Assembly: GCA_035527715.1 (NCBI GenBank)
Contig: DATKZY010000069.1
Span: forward strand, 1-14,147
Length of the DNA: 14,147 nucleotides
Direction: 5' to 3'
DNA from: DSUN01 sp035527715
Lineage (GTDB): Bacteria > Planctomycetota > PUPC01 > DSUN01
Below are positions 14,145-14,147 of the stretch, in pieces. Under the pieces are notes generated by a model. It was not told the origin of the DNA and made no database searches. It was given only the letters and a program-made list of their open reading frames with translations. Position 1 is the first letter of the stretch. Each line of letters begins with the position of its first letter. The translations under genes and the position numbers were made by a program.

Positions 14145-14147
14145 TAA

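Overview
The window is about 14 kb of very GC-rich bacterial DNA in which most codons end in G or C. The gene content fits a Gram-negative, probably environmental bacterium: a sigma-54-type response regulator, an O-antigen ligase-like protein, a lipoprotein, a HEAT-repeat exported protein and an unusual carbohydrate-type ABC importer. Several gaps hold small repeat elements of different kinds. I favour an uncultured Planctomycetota or a relative, but this is inference from style; no rRNA or marker gene fixes it.

Layout. (1) 1-1578: the 3' end of a 5-formyltetrahydrofolate cyclo-ligase gene (+) converges on holA, DNA polymerase III delta (-). (2) 1653-4443: a two-component pair on the minus strand, a membrane histidine kinase (3043-4443) and an NtrC-type activator (1653-3053) overlapping by 11 bp. 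(3) 4444-4691: a divergent regulatory region with two back-to-back near-consensus sigma-70 promoters, then a large imperfect inverted repeat in the predicted 5' leader of the plus-strand gene. (4) 4692-7346: a polytopic O-antigen ligase/polymerase-like protein with a long helical, TPR-like tail. (5) 7551-11942: a two-gene importer. The first gene fuses a family-1 sugar-binding protein to a MalF-type permease; the second is a MalG-type permease with about 290 extra residues between its first two membrane segments. They are separated by about 300 bp of nested palindromes bounded by 7-bp tandem repeats. No ATPase subunit is present, so it must be supplied from elsewhere. (6) 12055-13971: a lipoprotein and an exported HEAT-repeat protein, whose codon use by eye is less C-ending than the importer's. 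(7) 13972-14147: no gene, several palindromes.

How they may work together. The kinase/regulator pair is translationally coupled and is transcribed away from the ligase-like gene. The two promoters have their -35 boxes 6 bp apart, so control at one could affect the other; I see no sigma-54 promoter that names the regulator's target. The importer looks like one whose binding protein is physically tethered to the translocation pore and whose second pore subunit carries its own extracytoplasmic domain. This is the most unusual biology in the window. The repeat elements (515-539, 4551-4655, 7401-7513, 9968-10253, 14048-14144) are the second theme: almost every larger non-coding gap has one, and each looks like a different family.
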